Shown in pieces: positions 35,293 to 46,536 of a stretch of DNA of 64,000 nt (position 1 is the first letter of the stretch; every line of letters begins with the position of its first letter). Both the position numbers and the translations under genes were made by a program. The notes below the pieces were generated by a model. The model was not told the DNA's origin. It ran no database searches and worked only from the letters and a program-made list of their open reading frames with translations. Source of the DNA: Omphiscola glabra (Eukaryota > Mollusca > Gastropoda > Lymnaeidae). The stretch covers positions 8,019,793-8,083,792 of the forward strand of contig OZ024798.1 of NCBI GenBank assembly GCA_964017045.1. Reading direction: 5' to 3'.

Positions 35293-35884
35293 AGAGTCTC
35301 AGCACCTCATTCCTTTATTACGACATCGGCACCCTATTATTTTTGCTACAAGGCATCCCATATTTTCTTCAAAAGCCCCGTCTCAACACTGTCATCCCTT
35401 GTAGACTTTAAGGACTTCCCGCACCAGCAAACTGCACCACCCCCCCAGCCCCAGTCACTGCACCCCCACACCAGTCACTGCAACCCCCACCCCAGACCAA
35501 GTCACTGCACTCCCCACCCCAGCCCCAGTCACGTTGTGGACGTAACAGAGAGAGACAGACGTGACCAGATAAAATCCTGTCTGACCGATGATTCGTGTGT
35601 AATTTGGGGGGGGGGGGCTGGGGGGCGCCTCTAGACACTTGACGTATGACTTAAAACTTCTTCATCGGACGTCGTGAACGTCTCTGGAGCTCGCCTACTA
35701 GAAACTCTGAGCACAACTTCAGGGACTTCCGGTCTGCGGGTTTTAGCTTTGTTCAGGCAAAGTGTGGGGAAGAAACTATAATCTTCTTTGATAAGTGATC
35801 GGTATAATGACTGTATCATATGCTCTTAGAAAAGATTTTAATCATATTGGGCCGTGAGTTTTGGATCTCGACTTGAGATGTTGT

Positions 35885-36065
35885 GGTTATTTCAATTAGG
35901 TGGGCTGGTGGTGGCTTTGAGTGGACAAGGCCACGTGCCTTTAACTGACAGGTCGGAGATCGAGAGCAGATGCTATTATAGCAGAAGATGTTATTGGGCT
36001 GTCAAGCAAATGTCAGACAGGAGATTTGTTGGACAGCAGGATGGTCAATTTGATGCTCCCAACAA
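35885..36065 (+). mobile_element. Possible second tRNA-related SINE
   Basis: ggtggctttgagtggacaag is followed by cgtgcctttaactgacaggt and ggagatcgagagc. This follows the order of a tRNA-Leu/Ser-like head with a decayed A box and B box. No second copy is visible in the window, so the call is tentative. Confidence 0.3.
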
Positions 36066-37370
36066 GTTGGCTTGCTTTCACAATAGATGACTCGTTTATA
36101 CAACATATGATCGTTTATACGATATATAAATTGTCAATGACTCGTTTATATGACATGTGACTCGTTTATACGCCAGATGAATCTTATTGATCAAAGTCAA
36201 TCACGTGATACAACAAGACTCTTTGTGTAAACTGTTCGAAGCGCCCACAATTCAATTTAAGCTTAAAAATTAAGCGATTACTTTCATTCATTGAGGAGTT
36301 TGCTAGTGCTGTGAGTGACTTGGCAAATGGGCTCCTCCTTGTCACCTCTTTGCTACTGCGCATTGTTTACCCTTACAAAGCATTTCCACCTACCACACGA
36401 TTGTCAATGAATGGTCATAAGGTCTCACTGCAACCCCCTCACCTCACCCAATGTGTTTTGTCTGCAAGTCCAAGCTCTCATTCAGATCATCCACCACGAG
36501 CATAGAGCGAGGGCAAGAGCGGATCGCTCTAGCTTGTATTTTGTTTGCTTCGTGACATTTACATGGATTGTGTAACAAGTGTTGGCCCACCCTCACTATG
36601 GTGGGGGCGACTACTCATCCACAATTCTTACCGCTGTCAGATTATGCTCCTTGGTGCTCGATGTGCCCTAGCATACACAAATATACATACACACATATAC
36701 ATCCAAAGGAAGTGAAGTCTCTGTCTTGTGTAATGCATAGTTTCTGGTCATTTTCACGTAAGGTAATCGGTGTAATATGGTAATCTAAAAAAAAGTAGCC
36801 GATTGCTAATATTTCTAAAATTTCAAACCCAGATTCGAATACAAGTGGTAAATCTTGACTGGTTGGTTTCACTAGATAAGAAAAAAAATCACAAGAGCCA
36901 GCAAACAAAACATTGGTTTCCCAATTTCCCCCCCCCCCCCCACCCCCCTTTTTCTGAAGGTTATCGCCATAAACGAAACACAGTATTAGAAGATGAATCC
37001 ACAAGAGCTAGTTTATGTTGGACGTTGCCTGCTTGTCTCCCGTTAAATGAAGTTTCTTAGCGAACTCTCCTCGTCCTGCCCTCGTGTCTGGTGAGAGCCG
37101 TTTAATTAAATTAAAAAGCAAAATTCATCTCAATAAAAAAAAGATCACGAGATCAAGTCAGTGATGTGGATGACGCCCTTAGGAGCAAGTGTTATGCACA
37201 GAAAATTGATCCCTTGGGTGTGGATGGGGTTGGGTAGGCCTGGAAGGTGTTGATGTGTGGCGAGGGGCGGGCGGTCGACGGAGGTTGTGTTTGCAGAGGT
37301 GGAGTAATTTGGGGAGTTGTTCTTTTAAAATAAAGGGAAATCGTATTGTTATATAGTCTAGAAGGGACGA
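36066..37370. other. No gene recognised; possible zinc-finger-like LINE tail near 36450
   Basis: At 36450-36530, two frames separated by a frameshift read CFVCKSKLSFR and IHHEHRARARADRSS. They resemble the C-terminal zinc finger of non-LTR ORF2 proteins, but the stretch is too short to call. A poly-C run lies near 36930. Confidence 0.25.
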
Positions 37371-37374
37371 GAAA

Positions 37375-37738
37375 ATGATACAGACGCAGTACTATGAACA
37401 GACCCAGTACTATGATACAGACGCAGTACTATGATACAGATCCATAGTACTATGATACAGACCCAGTACTATGAACAGACCCAGTACTATGATACAGACG
37501 CAGTACTATGATACAGACGCAGTACTATGATACAGATCCATAGTACTATGATACAGACCCAGTACTATGATACAGACCCAGTACTATGAACAGATCCAGT
37601 ACTATGAACAGACCCAGTACTATGAACAGACCCAGTACTATGAACAGACCCAGTACTATGAACAGACCCAGTGCTATGATACAGACCCAGTGCTATGAAC
37701 AGACCCAGTACTATGATACAGACCCAGTACTATGAAGG
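37375..37738. repeat. 18-22-bp compound tandem repeat
   Basis: cagtactatgaacagaccca and gatacagac variants occur about 18 times. A tgatacagatccatagtact variant occurs twice about 105 bp apart (37433 and 37529), so a block of several units was duplicated. Confidence 0.93.
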
Positions 37739-39074
37739 ATGTACAAGGATGTTTTGTGCACCGAAGAAGGCATTTAATTGAAACGCCCTTTTAATTCTTT
37801 TGCCTCTTGTTCAAGCCTAAACACATCTTGCCTAAACACATCTTGCCTAAACACATCTTGCCACATTATTATTACATTTTTACCTTACAAGGACGTTATT
37901 TACATTAACTTGGATATTTTAAACACCATTTTAATAAAAATAAGAAAATAAAATTAAACACAATAGGAGCATGTCAATCTTGACTAGCTGGTATCAAATC
38001 AGTCAATGTTTTCAATGACACAGTTGACCTACTAACGACAACCGCAGCTGAACGCGAAAAATGTCTCAGACCTGGTATAGAACTAAACCGTCCTTTAGAT
38101 ATGCGGTGTTTGTCTAATTTGGTTGTTTATTTAAAGAAAAAAATAATTCAGTATAAATTTACATTGTATGGGATTACATATCTTTCGTCCCCTACAATAA
38201 AATGTTTGATATGGCAAGATCAGTTAAGTTATAACTGACATATCTAACAGTTTTGTTAATGAACATTTGAACAATAAGACCTCGCAATATGCTCTATTTG
38301 CTCTGACAGACGAACAATGAAATGCTTTATTTCAAATTAAAATACCCCCCCCCCCCCCAATATTCTCTCAAGAAATCCACAGATGAGAAACTCTGGAGCC
38401 ACAGTCCCATCTTCAAAGGGAGACTATTTGATAAGTTTTTTGTTTCATATCTACAGAATAATTTTAAAAACAACAACATCATTTTTTTCATCCATCCACA
38501 CCAGCCCCCCCACGCCGCAGATTTAGCTACTCCAAACAAATAAGTCTAAGGTCCATGGCTCATGTCCTCTACTCCAAACAAATAAATCTAAGGTCCATAG
38601 CTCATAATGTCCTCCTGTCGAGTTAGCAGGAGAATACTGAGGAAAAGCTGCGCCCGTAGGAAGCCTGAACATGGCGCCATCGTCCGTTCCAGCAATAAAT
38701 GAAATATTATATATGCATTATATATGATAATATGTGTATATGTAAAAAATAATTTACGATTTTGGCCGTCCTTTGGCACGCCCCTGATGGTTAGTGTTGG
38801 TAAATTTGAAGTAGCAAATAAGATTTATAAAATTGCAATATTAACAATTATTAATTTGGAAAGTTCACATTAAAAATACAAATATGTAAGTGTTTGAGCA
38901 AATTATTTAAACCCTTCTTCTGCTATATTTTGAGGGCCCACGATCAATGTATTGATCATTCTGGCTCCTATGTTTCAAAGGGGTTCGCAATGTTACTGTC
39001 CATGGTTTTCAAGGGGATACTTCACTGATTGCAAGGGCGTCTCAGCAATGGTATTATGAACTGGGGGTTGGAAG
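37739..39074. other. No gene; minor repeats
   Basis: A 15-bp repeat (gcctaaacacatctt, three copies, 37817-37862) and an imperfect duplication at 38527-38615 (ctccaaacaaataa, aaggtccat). A hAT-like end, ggcacgcccctg, lies at about 38775-38786 without a partner. Confidence 0.45.
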
Positions 39075-39500
39075 ACAGGGGGCAATAGACGCAAATGTCT
39101 CAAGTGTAGTCGCCTCAACTGTTGCTTTTGGAAGCTTGTTCCATTCCCTTATTGTCTTTGGCAGGAATTAGGAGCTCCTGTACTGAGCTCTTGTTAATGT
39201 GCTCGTCCCAGCGGACCTTTCTTTGGACGGTAACACCTAGGTACCTAACGGATGAAACTGGCTCAAGTATATGACCATGCAGTTCGTAAGGGTGGTGTAG
39301 AGGAGATCTGCTTCTGGAGACTGACAGTGTCTGGCACTTGACGAGATGAAATTACATGTCCCAGCTCATCTCCCACTCTGCTAACCGATGGAGGTCCTGT
39401 TATAGCTGGTCCTGGTCAGAACTGTTGGCGATCGTACTTTACACCGCCGTGTCGTCTGTGAAAAGTCTTGCTTGAGAGGTCAGCTTCTCGGGCAGATAAA
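39075..39500 (-). pseudogene. Non-LTR retrotransposon reverse transcriptase fragment
   Basis: On the minus strand, LTSQARLFTDDTAV is a mutated FADD catalytic block. It is followed by IANSSDQDQL, LHRLAEWEMSWDM, KCQTLSVSRSRSPLHHPYEL and VRYLGVTVQRKVRWDEHIN, the typical order of a LINE reverse transcriptase C-terminal half. It then jumps directly to a tail frame (IREWNKLPKATVEA...LETFASIAP). The section between WDEHIN and the tail is missing, so there is an internal deletion as well as several stops. Family: jockey/CR1-like group, not resolved further. Confidence 0.85.
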
Positions 39501-39599
39501 CGGGGGCCTTAAGGTTAATTTTGGCAAATTTAAGATGCAGCACTAAACGAGCATCATCTGGTCAGTTGGGTATTCCAGGTCTAAGTAAATGTTTCTTTT

Positions 39600-39790
39600 C
39601 CTCGTAGCATAAGCGCACCGCTCACGACCATAGAAAGCGCATGGCAAGAAAAAGCAAAATTCCTCAAACCCTTCTAGGACCCAATCAACATGTGTCCCAC
39701 ATGCGGGAAGGCTTTCCAGACACAAATAGGACTGACAGGCCACTTGCGTACTCACCGTGTACTATATCTAGGTCATTCGAAGGACGAACA
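39600..39790 (+). pseudogene. 3' end of a non-LTR retrotransposon ORF2 (zinc finger tail)
   Basis: On the plus strand, TTIESAWQEKAKFLKPF, a stop, then NMCPTCGKAFQTQIGLTGHL and RTHR, end at a stop just after 39780. A C2H2-like finger of this form (C-x2-C, then IGL-x2-HLRTH) is the usual C-terminus of many invertebrate LINE ORF2 proteins. It lies in the opposite orientation to the fragment at 39075-39500. Confidence 0.7.
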
Positions 39791-39922
39791 ATAAGAAATG
39801 TTTCATTGTTTCCTAATAGCAGTGGACTTTTGGTCAATGTCCCGCTTCGTTCCCCTGGTAAAGTCCAGACCCTGTCTGAGTCAATGCGCGCACAGGTTTA
39901 TAATACTAGAGGTCACTTAGAT

Positions 39923-40154
39923 CAGTGTTTCTCAGCGTGTTGTATTGGGACCAGGGAACCACTTCATTTACCTTAGGGGCCACAATATATTTGAAGGAAA
40001 ATAAATGACTTTATGTGAATAGAAATAACTTAAAACAATTATGGCAAGAAAAAGTGGGCCACGGATGTACATATAATGTTAAAGTGGGCCACGGATGTAC
40101 ATATAATGTTAAAGTGGGCCACAAGCAAAATAAAAAAAAGGTTGAGAAACGCTG
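39923..40154. mobile_element. hAT-type MITE (232 bp) with internal 30-bp repeat
   Basis: Termini CAGTGTTTCTCAGCG and gttgagaaacgctg are inverted repeats. Flanks acttagat (39915-39922) and acttagag (40155-40162) match at 7 of 8. A 30-bp internal unit (aaagtgggccacggatgtac, then atataatgtt) is present 2.3 times at 40050-40122. Confidence 0.8.
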
Positions 40155-40162
40155 ACTTAGAG

Positions 40163-41489
40163 TCATGTGTACTTTTGTAAAACCTAAGTATAACACCAAA
40201 TGAACCATTCTAATGCTAAGATTGGGCCTTAAGGGCAAAATCGTGGTTAGAAATTCAGCACTGTGTCCTATAAACATGTTGAAAAAAACTCGACACTTCC
40301 CCCCCCCCCCTTCCTCCCCCCCCTTCCCCCAACAATAAAATAAAATAAACAAATAAATAAATAAAAATGAAAGCAAAAGAAAAATAGCTCATGTTGACTC
40401 CACTTATAAAACTGTGTGGTCAGTCTAGTGTTTGTGAGAATCCCTGCAGCAAGTTCTCTTCTATCTATAGTCCATGCTGAGAAGGGATGTAACTACACGA
40501 ATCAAACAGAAGTCTTTTAAATAGGATGAGAACCAGTTATTGTATTTTACACTGCAACTTATTGACAAGAAAGAAGTAAGAAGAGTCCTTGATTGTATGC
40601 TCCAGAGATGATCTCTAATTTTTTAAAATGAGAATATATCTTTATGGTCAATACTATTTATAAAACATCGTGGTCGATACACTCATATTAGACTAAACTA
40701 ATACCCAGGACAGATGCGTGCTTTTCATTTCCCTCCCCACCGACCAATTTCTCGACGTTGGCCAGAAAGTACAAACGTGATCCTATGCCAGGGGAAGATT
40801 GACCCAAACTAGTTCGGACAGCTGACCCATTGGTCAGACATAAACAATGTTTCCCAGTCTTAGAATTAATGAAACTGACTCTTAACATTATGATCCAAAC
40901 TTAATTCTAATTCTGACCAGAGATAACTTCAGTCGCCAGTAGTTAGGTTCAAGCTTCATGATAGGCCTGGTGAGACAATGGATGAATTAGGATGTTGACG
41001 TCACTCATAGATCAAGACATCAATTTAAACAAGAACAATTTGAGAACGGAACGAAAAAAGAGAAATGGAAAGAAACGGAACCCAAACGTAAGACATAGAA
41101 TTTGCACTTTTTGAAACAACTGCCGTTTGTAATCAGTCCCCGGGATCTATGCCGTCTATGCCACACAAAGGCGTAGCGATCGCAATTGCAATATCTTCGC
41201 GTGTCCACCCAATAATTTTAAGGTAACGAAATGAAAGAGCAGGTTGTATATCCCCGCACATCAAGTTGTTTATCTTTACACATCAATTTATTTATCCCCA
41301 CACATCAAATCAACAGAAAGAAAACTCAGCATTTGGTCGAAAGTCGAGGTTGGGGTGGGTGGAGAAGGAGTTTAGTGCAGACAGTGATTCGAGCAGCCTG
41401 CCAAAGTTTGCTGAGATGACACGTGACTATAGACCCCCACCCCCTTTTTTCTTCTTTTCCACACCAAAACCCACCCGACTCAAGTTATC
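40163..41489. other. No gene recognised
   Basis: Contains a C-rich run near 40300 and otherwise unique-looking sequence. Short open frames lack any signature. Confidence 0.45.
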
Positions 41490-41497
41490 ATCTAATA

Positions 41498-41680
41498 CAG
41501 TGATACTCAAACTGGTGGTCTGCGGCCTGGCATTGGTTTGCTAGCCGGAATACAAACAAACCACAGAAAGTAAACAAAAAAATTATAAAAGAAGAAGATT
41601 AAATAAAGCAAGCACGTGACCTTGCGATAATACGGGTAATTCATGTCAGTCCGTCACACTGAACATTTTGAGAAGCACTG
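41498..41680. mobile_element. hAT-type MITE (183 bp)
   Basis: Left CAGTGATACTCAAACTGG and right cattttgagaagcactg are imperfect inverted repeats. Flanks atctaata (41490-41497) and gtccaata (41681-41688) agree at 6 of 8. The interior reads ggtctgcggcctgg, typical of such elements. Confidence 0.7.
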
Positions 41681-42686
41681 GTCCAATATGCATTTCCGCA
41701 AGTCAATGTTGAGCATTGAAAATGGCGTCCAGCTAAAATGTAAGGTATCAAAAAGTACCGATAGTAGCAGACTAGCGATGTCTGAAGTAATTCATTTCCT
41801 CCGCCATAATCTCGGATAGAAGAGATTCAGACACTGAGCATGGATGGCGTGGCAAAATGGGACTTATTTTTTTACGTCGTCATTTCTGAGCCGGGGTATA
41901 GTGAACTCTTGCGAAGTTGTACACAAGCTGTGGGACAGCTGTGACGAAGTATCAACTAGATTGTGACAGCTGTGACGAAGTATCAACTAGATTGTGACAA
42001 CTACGGGGTTGCTTTGGAGTGCTACAAACAAATGGAAAGGAAAAGTTGGGGGGGGGGGGGGCAACATCACAACGCAAACACGAGATTAGGAGAAGCCTCG
42101 TTATCAACTGCACAAACACGTCCACGTGAGATTTGTTCGAGTGGTGCTCGCCTTGACATATGTAGGAAAACATCTTTAAGTCAATACTTTGTAACAAAAT
42201 GAAACGCGAAATAAGCACCGAATTGTTTTCGCTTCTCGTTGATCACAGCCAAAATGCTTCCATTAGCTTGGCACACGCGTCGTGAGGATTTGATTGGCCA
42301 ATTGGTGTAACCATGGCAACGAAGTATGTCTTTACACCTTAGCTAGACGAGTATATTGTAGCAGGAGAATGGGGCGCTCAGGCAGAAGGCACGGCGACAA
42401 AAGAAATGGTCAGACTGATGTGTATAGCCGCATGGTCAGACTGATGTGTATAGTCGTATGGTCAGACTGATGTGTATAGTCGCATCTAAATATTCTTGGT
42501 CACATGCATTTAGTGTGCAATCAATAAAAAGATGGTACACATACACAGAGCCTATTGTTCAGAGTTGACATAAAGATCACATACATATCAGAGAGTAGAT
42601 ACACACAGAGCATATTGGTTAGAAAGTAGACATACAAAATCATATTGGTCAAAGTCTAGACATAGCATCGAATGGAACATTTAAAC
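41681..42686. other. No gene; two short repeats
   Basis: A ~34-bp direct duplication (gacagctgtgacgaagtatc) at 41935-41999 and three ~29-bp units of catggtcagactgatgtgta at 42410-42485. A poly-G run lies near 42050. Confidence 0.5.
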
Positions 42687-42786
42687 CAGGGGTCCTGAAC
42701 CCTTGGATCACATCGGGCCCGCTAGATGTCTTCAGATGAACCGCAGTGTCAGTGTAGCAGAAAAACATGAAATCGGGCACACACCA
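42687..42786. mobile_element. hAT-like left terminus abutting a tandem array
   Basis: CAGGGGTCCTGAACCCTTGG resembles a hAT terminal repeat and is followed by cacatcgggcccgctagatg. No right end is found; the 23-bp array begins within 105 bp. Confidence 0.4.
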
Positions 42787-42787
42787 T

Positions 42788-43384
42788 CTCAATGACCACA
42801 AGCATGCCTGATCAATGTCCACAAGCATGCCTGATCAATGTCCACAAGCATGCCTGATCAATGTCCACAAGCATGCCTGATCAATGTCCACAAGCATGCC
42901 TGATCAATGTCCACAAGCATGTCTGATCAATGTCCACAAGCATGCCTGATCAATGTCCACAAGGATGCCTGATCAATGTCCACAAGCATGCCTGATCAAT
43001 GTCCACAAGCATGCCTGATCAATGTCCACAAGCATGCCTGATCAATGTCCACAAGCATGCCTGATCAATGTCCACAAGCATGCCTGATCAATGTCCACAA
43101 GCATGCCTGATCAATGTCCACAAGCATGCCTGATCAATGTCCACAAGCATGCCTGATCAATGTCCACAAGCATGCCTGATCAATGTCCACAAGCATGTCT
43201 GATCAATGTCCACAAGCATGTCTGATCAATGTCCACAAGCATGCCTGATCAATGTCCACAAGCATGTCTGATCAATGTCCACAAGCATGTCTGATCATAA
43301 CCACAAGAATGTCTGATCAATGTCCACAAGCATGTCTGATCAATGTCCACAAGCATGTCTGATCATAACCACAAGAATGTCTAA
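42788..43384. repeat. 23-bp tandem repeat, ~26 copies
   Basis: The unit is caagcatgcctgatcaatgt plus cca. Each unit holds two 6-bp palindromes, GCATGC and TGATCA. The left part is almost perfect, and variants (catgtctg, ataacca) cluster at the right end. Confidence 0.97.
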
Positions 43385-44769
43385 ACTTCCATTGAAATAA
43401 AAATAAGTTTATGTATATAAAATAATATCTTGATAAAATAACATATGGTTATTGTTCTTTGCGATACAATTGAGATGTGACGTGTGCTTAGGAATTCGTT
43501 CATACATGAACATAGGAATTCAACAAACATATGGACATGAATTATTTGTTGGCATTGAAATTAAAACAAGCATTTATCTTCTGTTTTTAACTGACCACAT
43601 GTTCTAACTACCCACGAACTGATTTTTGTCTACACACGGCTGCACTGTCTTTGACCTGACTCTGTTGAAACGGAAGCTATGCCACCGTTCCTAACAATTT
43701 TTCATTTCACGACACATATTTACACCCTTCTTTGGTTAACATTAAAAATCTGCTTTGGACAAAGCTGGGTAACAAATTTTAGCCCGTGGAGTCCCCTGAA
43801 CCCGTTACACAAACATTTTAATAACCAACGTAAATCTATAGATGCGAATAATATCATCGGTTTAAAAAAGCTAAAATAAATTCGGTTGAAAAAAATGAGA
43901 CGCACGATAAGATCTATCTCACGTGTCACCAAATTACTGGACTATCACCTGAAGAGACAACTGCTTCCTCGCGCGCCACAGTGACATCAATTCACATCAC
44001 GTACTTTGTAAACCGACTGACCACAAGATCGATAGGCGATTGAGTAATCGATTTACGAGCCCAGAGAAGCCCCCCCCCCCAGGCGCCTTATTTCTACCAT
44101 TGATTGCTGCCTAATCGACCAGTCCCTTTGTAAGGGGGGTACATATGGATAGACGGACGAACAATTATGGCGAAGGGAGTGGGGTGGTGGGACAGGGGTG
44201 GTGGGACAGGGGTGGTGGGACAGGGGTGGTGGGACAGGGGACTGTTATTGTGACGGCGACTCAATAAACTTTAGAGTACACCGGAAACAGATGTGGCGGG
44301 AGTAAAACCGACTGACGGAATACTTTGTTGTTGATCATTAGTTGGTCCCAGGTGAGCCCATAATATCCCATCATGGGATAATGTCGGCTAATCCCCGCAT
44401 AGATGGGACACGTCAAGTGTTGAGTCAAGAGGGGGATTAGGGGAGGGGGGTGTGGATGAAGTTGTTGTGGAATGTGATTTTTGTCGTGGGCCGCATACTT
44501 TGGACGAGCAATCTTTACATTGATTAAGACAAATCGTTCCCCCTCCTACACAACGTCACAATTCGAATCAGGGAGAAGTGATATCAATAATGCACTTTTT
44601 GACAAGAAAAAATGTCACTTTCATGCATCAAATATAGGAGCGTACCACAAGGAATAATTAAGCTACAGCAAATATAGCAAGCACACTAAGTGCGTAAAAA
44701 TAAGAATATGCACACACAATAAATGTGACCTCCATCATCAAGTTGTTTGTCAATCCCTAATCAAAATTA
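43385..44769. other. No gene; short G-rich repeat
   Basis: Four 15-bp units of ggtggtgggacaggg lie at 44186-44241. The rest is unrecognised. Confidence 0.5.
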
Positions 44770-44945
44770 AAAAGTGGACAAGTCATGTATTGGGATGCCA
44801 TATGGTACACAAAAAGTGGAAAAGTCATGTATTGGGATGCCATATGGTACACACAAAGTGGACAAGTCATGTATTGGGATGCCATATGGTACACAAAAGG
44901 GGACAAGTCATGTATTGGGATGCCATATGGTACACAAAAAGTGAA
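44770..44945. repeat. 42-bp tandem repeat, ~4 copies
   Basis: The unit is aaagtggacaagtcatgtat then tgggatgccatatggtacacaa. All frames stay open because 42 is a multiple of 3. Confidence 0.96.
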
Positions 44946-45197
44946 TATGTCCTCATTTTTACAACTAAAATAAATATCCTCCGTCAACCTTAAAATGTCA
45001 TTCGTTTTGAAAAATGTTTGTACAGTGTAAAAGTATAAATGATGTTTGAACTTTCCCTTCACCTAAACACTATTTCTCCACCAATGTATCCATTAACTCG
45101 CTAACAAACTTTTAATAACATTCATTACAGTCACAAGTAATTCGAAAAAAAAGACAAAAAAACTGAAAAACAACAAACAAACAGAACAAATACACGA

Positions 45198-45370
45198 AGG
45201 ACAAACATGAAGGACAAACATGAAGGACAAACATGAAGGACAAACACGAAGGACAAACATGAAGGACAAACACGAAGGACAAAGATGAAGGACAAACGTG
45301 AAGGACAAACATGAAAGACAAACATAAAGGACAAACATGAAGGACAAACACGAAGGACAAACATGAAGGT
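45198..45370. repeat. 13-bp tandem repeat, ~13 copies
   Basis: The unit is aaggacaaacatg, with acacg, agatg and acgtg variants. Confidence 0.96.
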
Positions 45371-45469
45371 TTGATTTCTTACAAAAGATGAGATGATTTT
45401 GATGACGTGAAGCCTTATGTCCAATTGTGCAACTTGATAGCGTGCCTTAAATCATCATTTACTGTGAAG

Positions 45470-45598
45470 ACGAAGGGATTAAGTTCTTCTAGGGTCATAG
45501 GGTGCATATGTGAAACGAAGGGATTAAGTTCTTCGAGGGTCATAAGGTGCATATGTGAAACGAAGGGATTAAGTTCTTCGAGGGTCATTGGGGGCATG
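45470..45598. repeat. 45-bp tandem repeat, ~3 copies
   Basis: The unit is cgaagggattaagttcttcg then agggtcataggg and tgcatatgtgaaa. Confidence 0.95.
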
Positions 45599-45714
45599 AA
45601 CAATGGACAATATTGATCATCAATCTTGCCTAAATATTGATTGTTTACAAAGAATAAATTACTATTTGGGTGGAGTTATTCCCCCACTAATAATCTCTCA
45701 GGGGAATAAGGAAT

Positions 45715-45895
45715 AGACTTGATGTGCAGTTTGTGAAGGTGATAATACTAAGACTTGATGTGGAGTTTGTGAAGGTGATAATACTAAGACTTGATGTGGA
45801 GTTTGTGAAGGTGATAACACTAAGACTTGATGTGGAGTTTGTGAAGGTGATAACACTAAGAATTGATGTTGAGTTTGTCAAGGTGATAACACTAA
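45715..45895. repeat. 36-bp tandem repeat, 5 copies
   Basis: The unit is gacttgatgtggagtttgtg plus aaggtgataatactaa. The last unit is the most diverged. Confidence 0.95.
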
Positions 45896-46009
45896 CACAA
45901 TACAATTTTAAAAAAATATGACATGCTAAAAATTGTGTAGTTACCCTTAAGAAACCTTGCCTGAAATGGCAGCCCCGAGAAATAGGTTTAAATGCCTAAA
46001 TGATGTCAA

Positions 46010-46440
46010 AGGTTTGCTTTAAACGATTATATCTTCATTGTCAAAGGTTTGCTTTAGACGCGTATATCTCATTGTCAAAGGTTTGATTTAAACGCGTATA
46101 TCTCATTGTCAAAGGTTTGATTTAAACGCGTATATCTCATTGTCAAAGGTTTGATTTAAACGCGTATATCTCATTGTCAAAGGTTTGATTTAAACGCGTA
46201 TATCTCATTGTCAAAGGTTTGATTTAAACGCGTATATCTCATTGTCAAAGGTTTGCTTTAGACGCGTATATCTCATTGTCAAAGGTTTGATTTAAACGCG
46301 TATATCTCATTGTCAAAGGTTTGATTTAAACGCGTATATCTCATTGTCAAAGGTTTGATTTAAACGCGTATATCTCATTGTCAAAGGTTTGATTTAAACG
46401 CGTATATCTCATTGTCAAAGGTTTGATTTAAACGCTTAAA
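46010..46440. repeat. ~34-bp tandem repeat, ~13 copies
   Basis: The unit is attgtcaaaggtttgattta plus aacgcgtatatctc. A ctttagacgcg subtype appears at the second and seventh units, hinting at a duplicated five-unit block. Confidence 0.96.
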
Positions 46441-46536
46441 TCTTCATTTCTTAAATTAGTTTTTTTTTTGAAATGTCCTTCTTTGAAAATGGAAAATTCT
46501 CTTTTTTTACATGGTCTCATCTGGCAACCCTAGTCA

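Noticed and set aside
36450..36530. Zinc-finger tail of another LINE
   Set aside because: CFVCK and HHEHRARARAD lie in different frames and no other LINE segment is next to them. Kept only as a remark.
38775..38790. hAT terminus (ggcacgcccctg)
   Set aside because: No matching opposite end or target duplication could be found.
42788..43384. CRISPR-like array
   Set aside because: Units are contiguous with no spacers, and the setting is eukaryotic. All the regular arrays in the window are plain tandem repeats.
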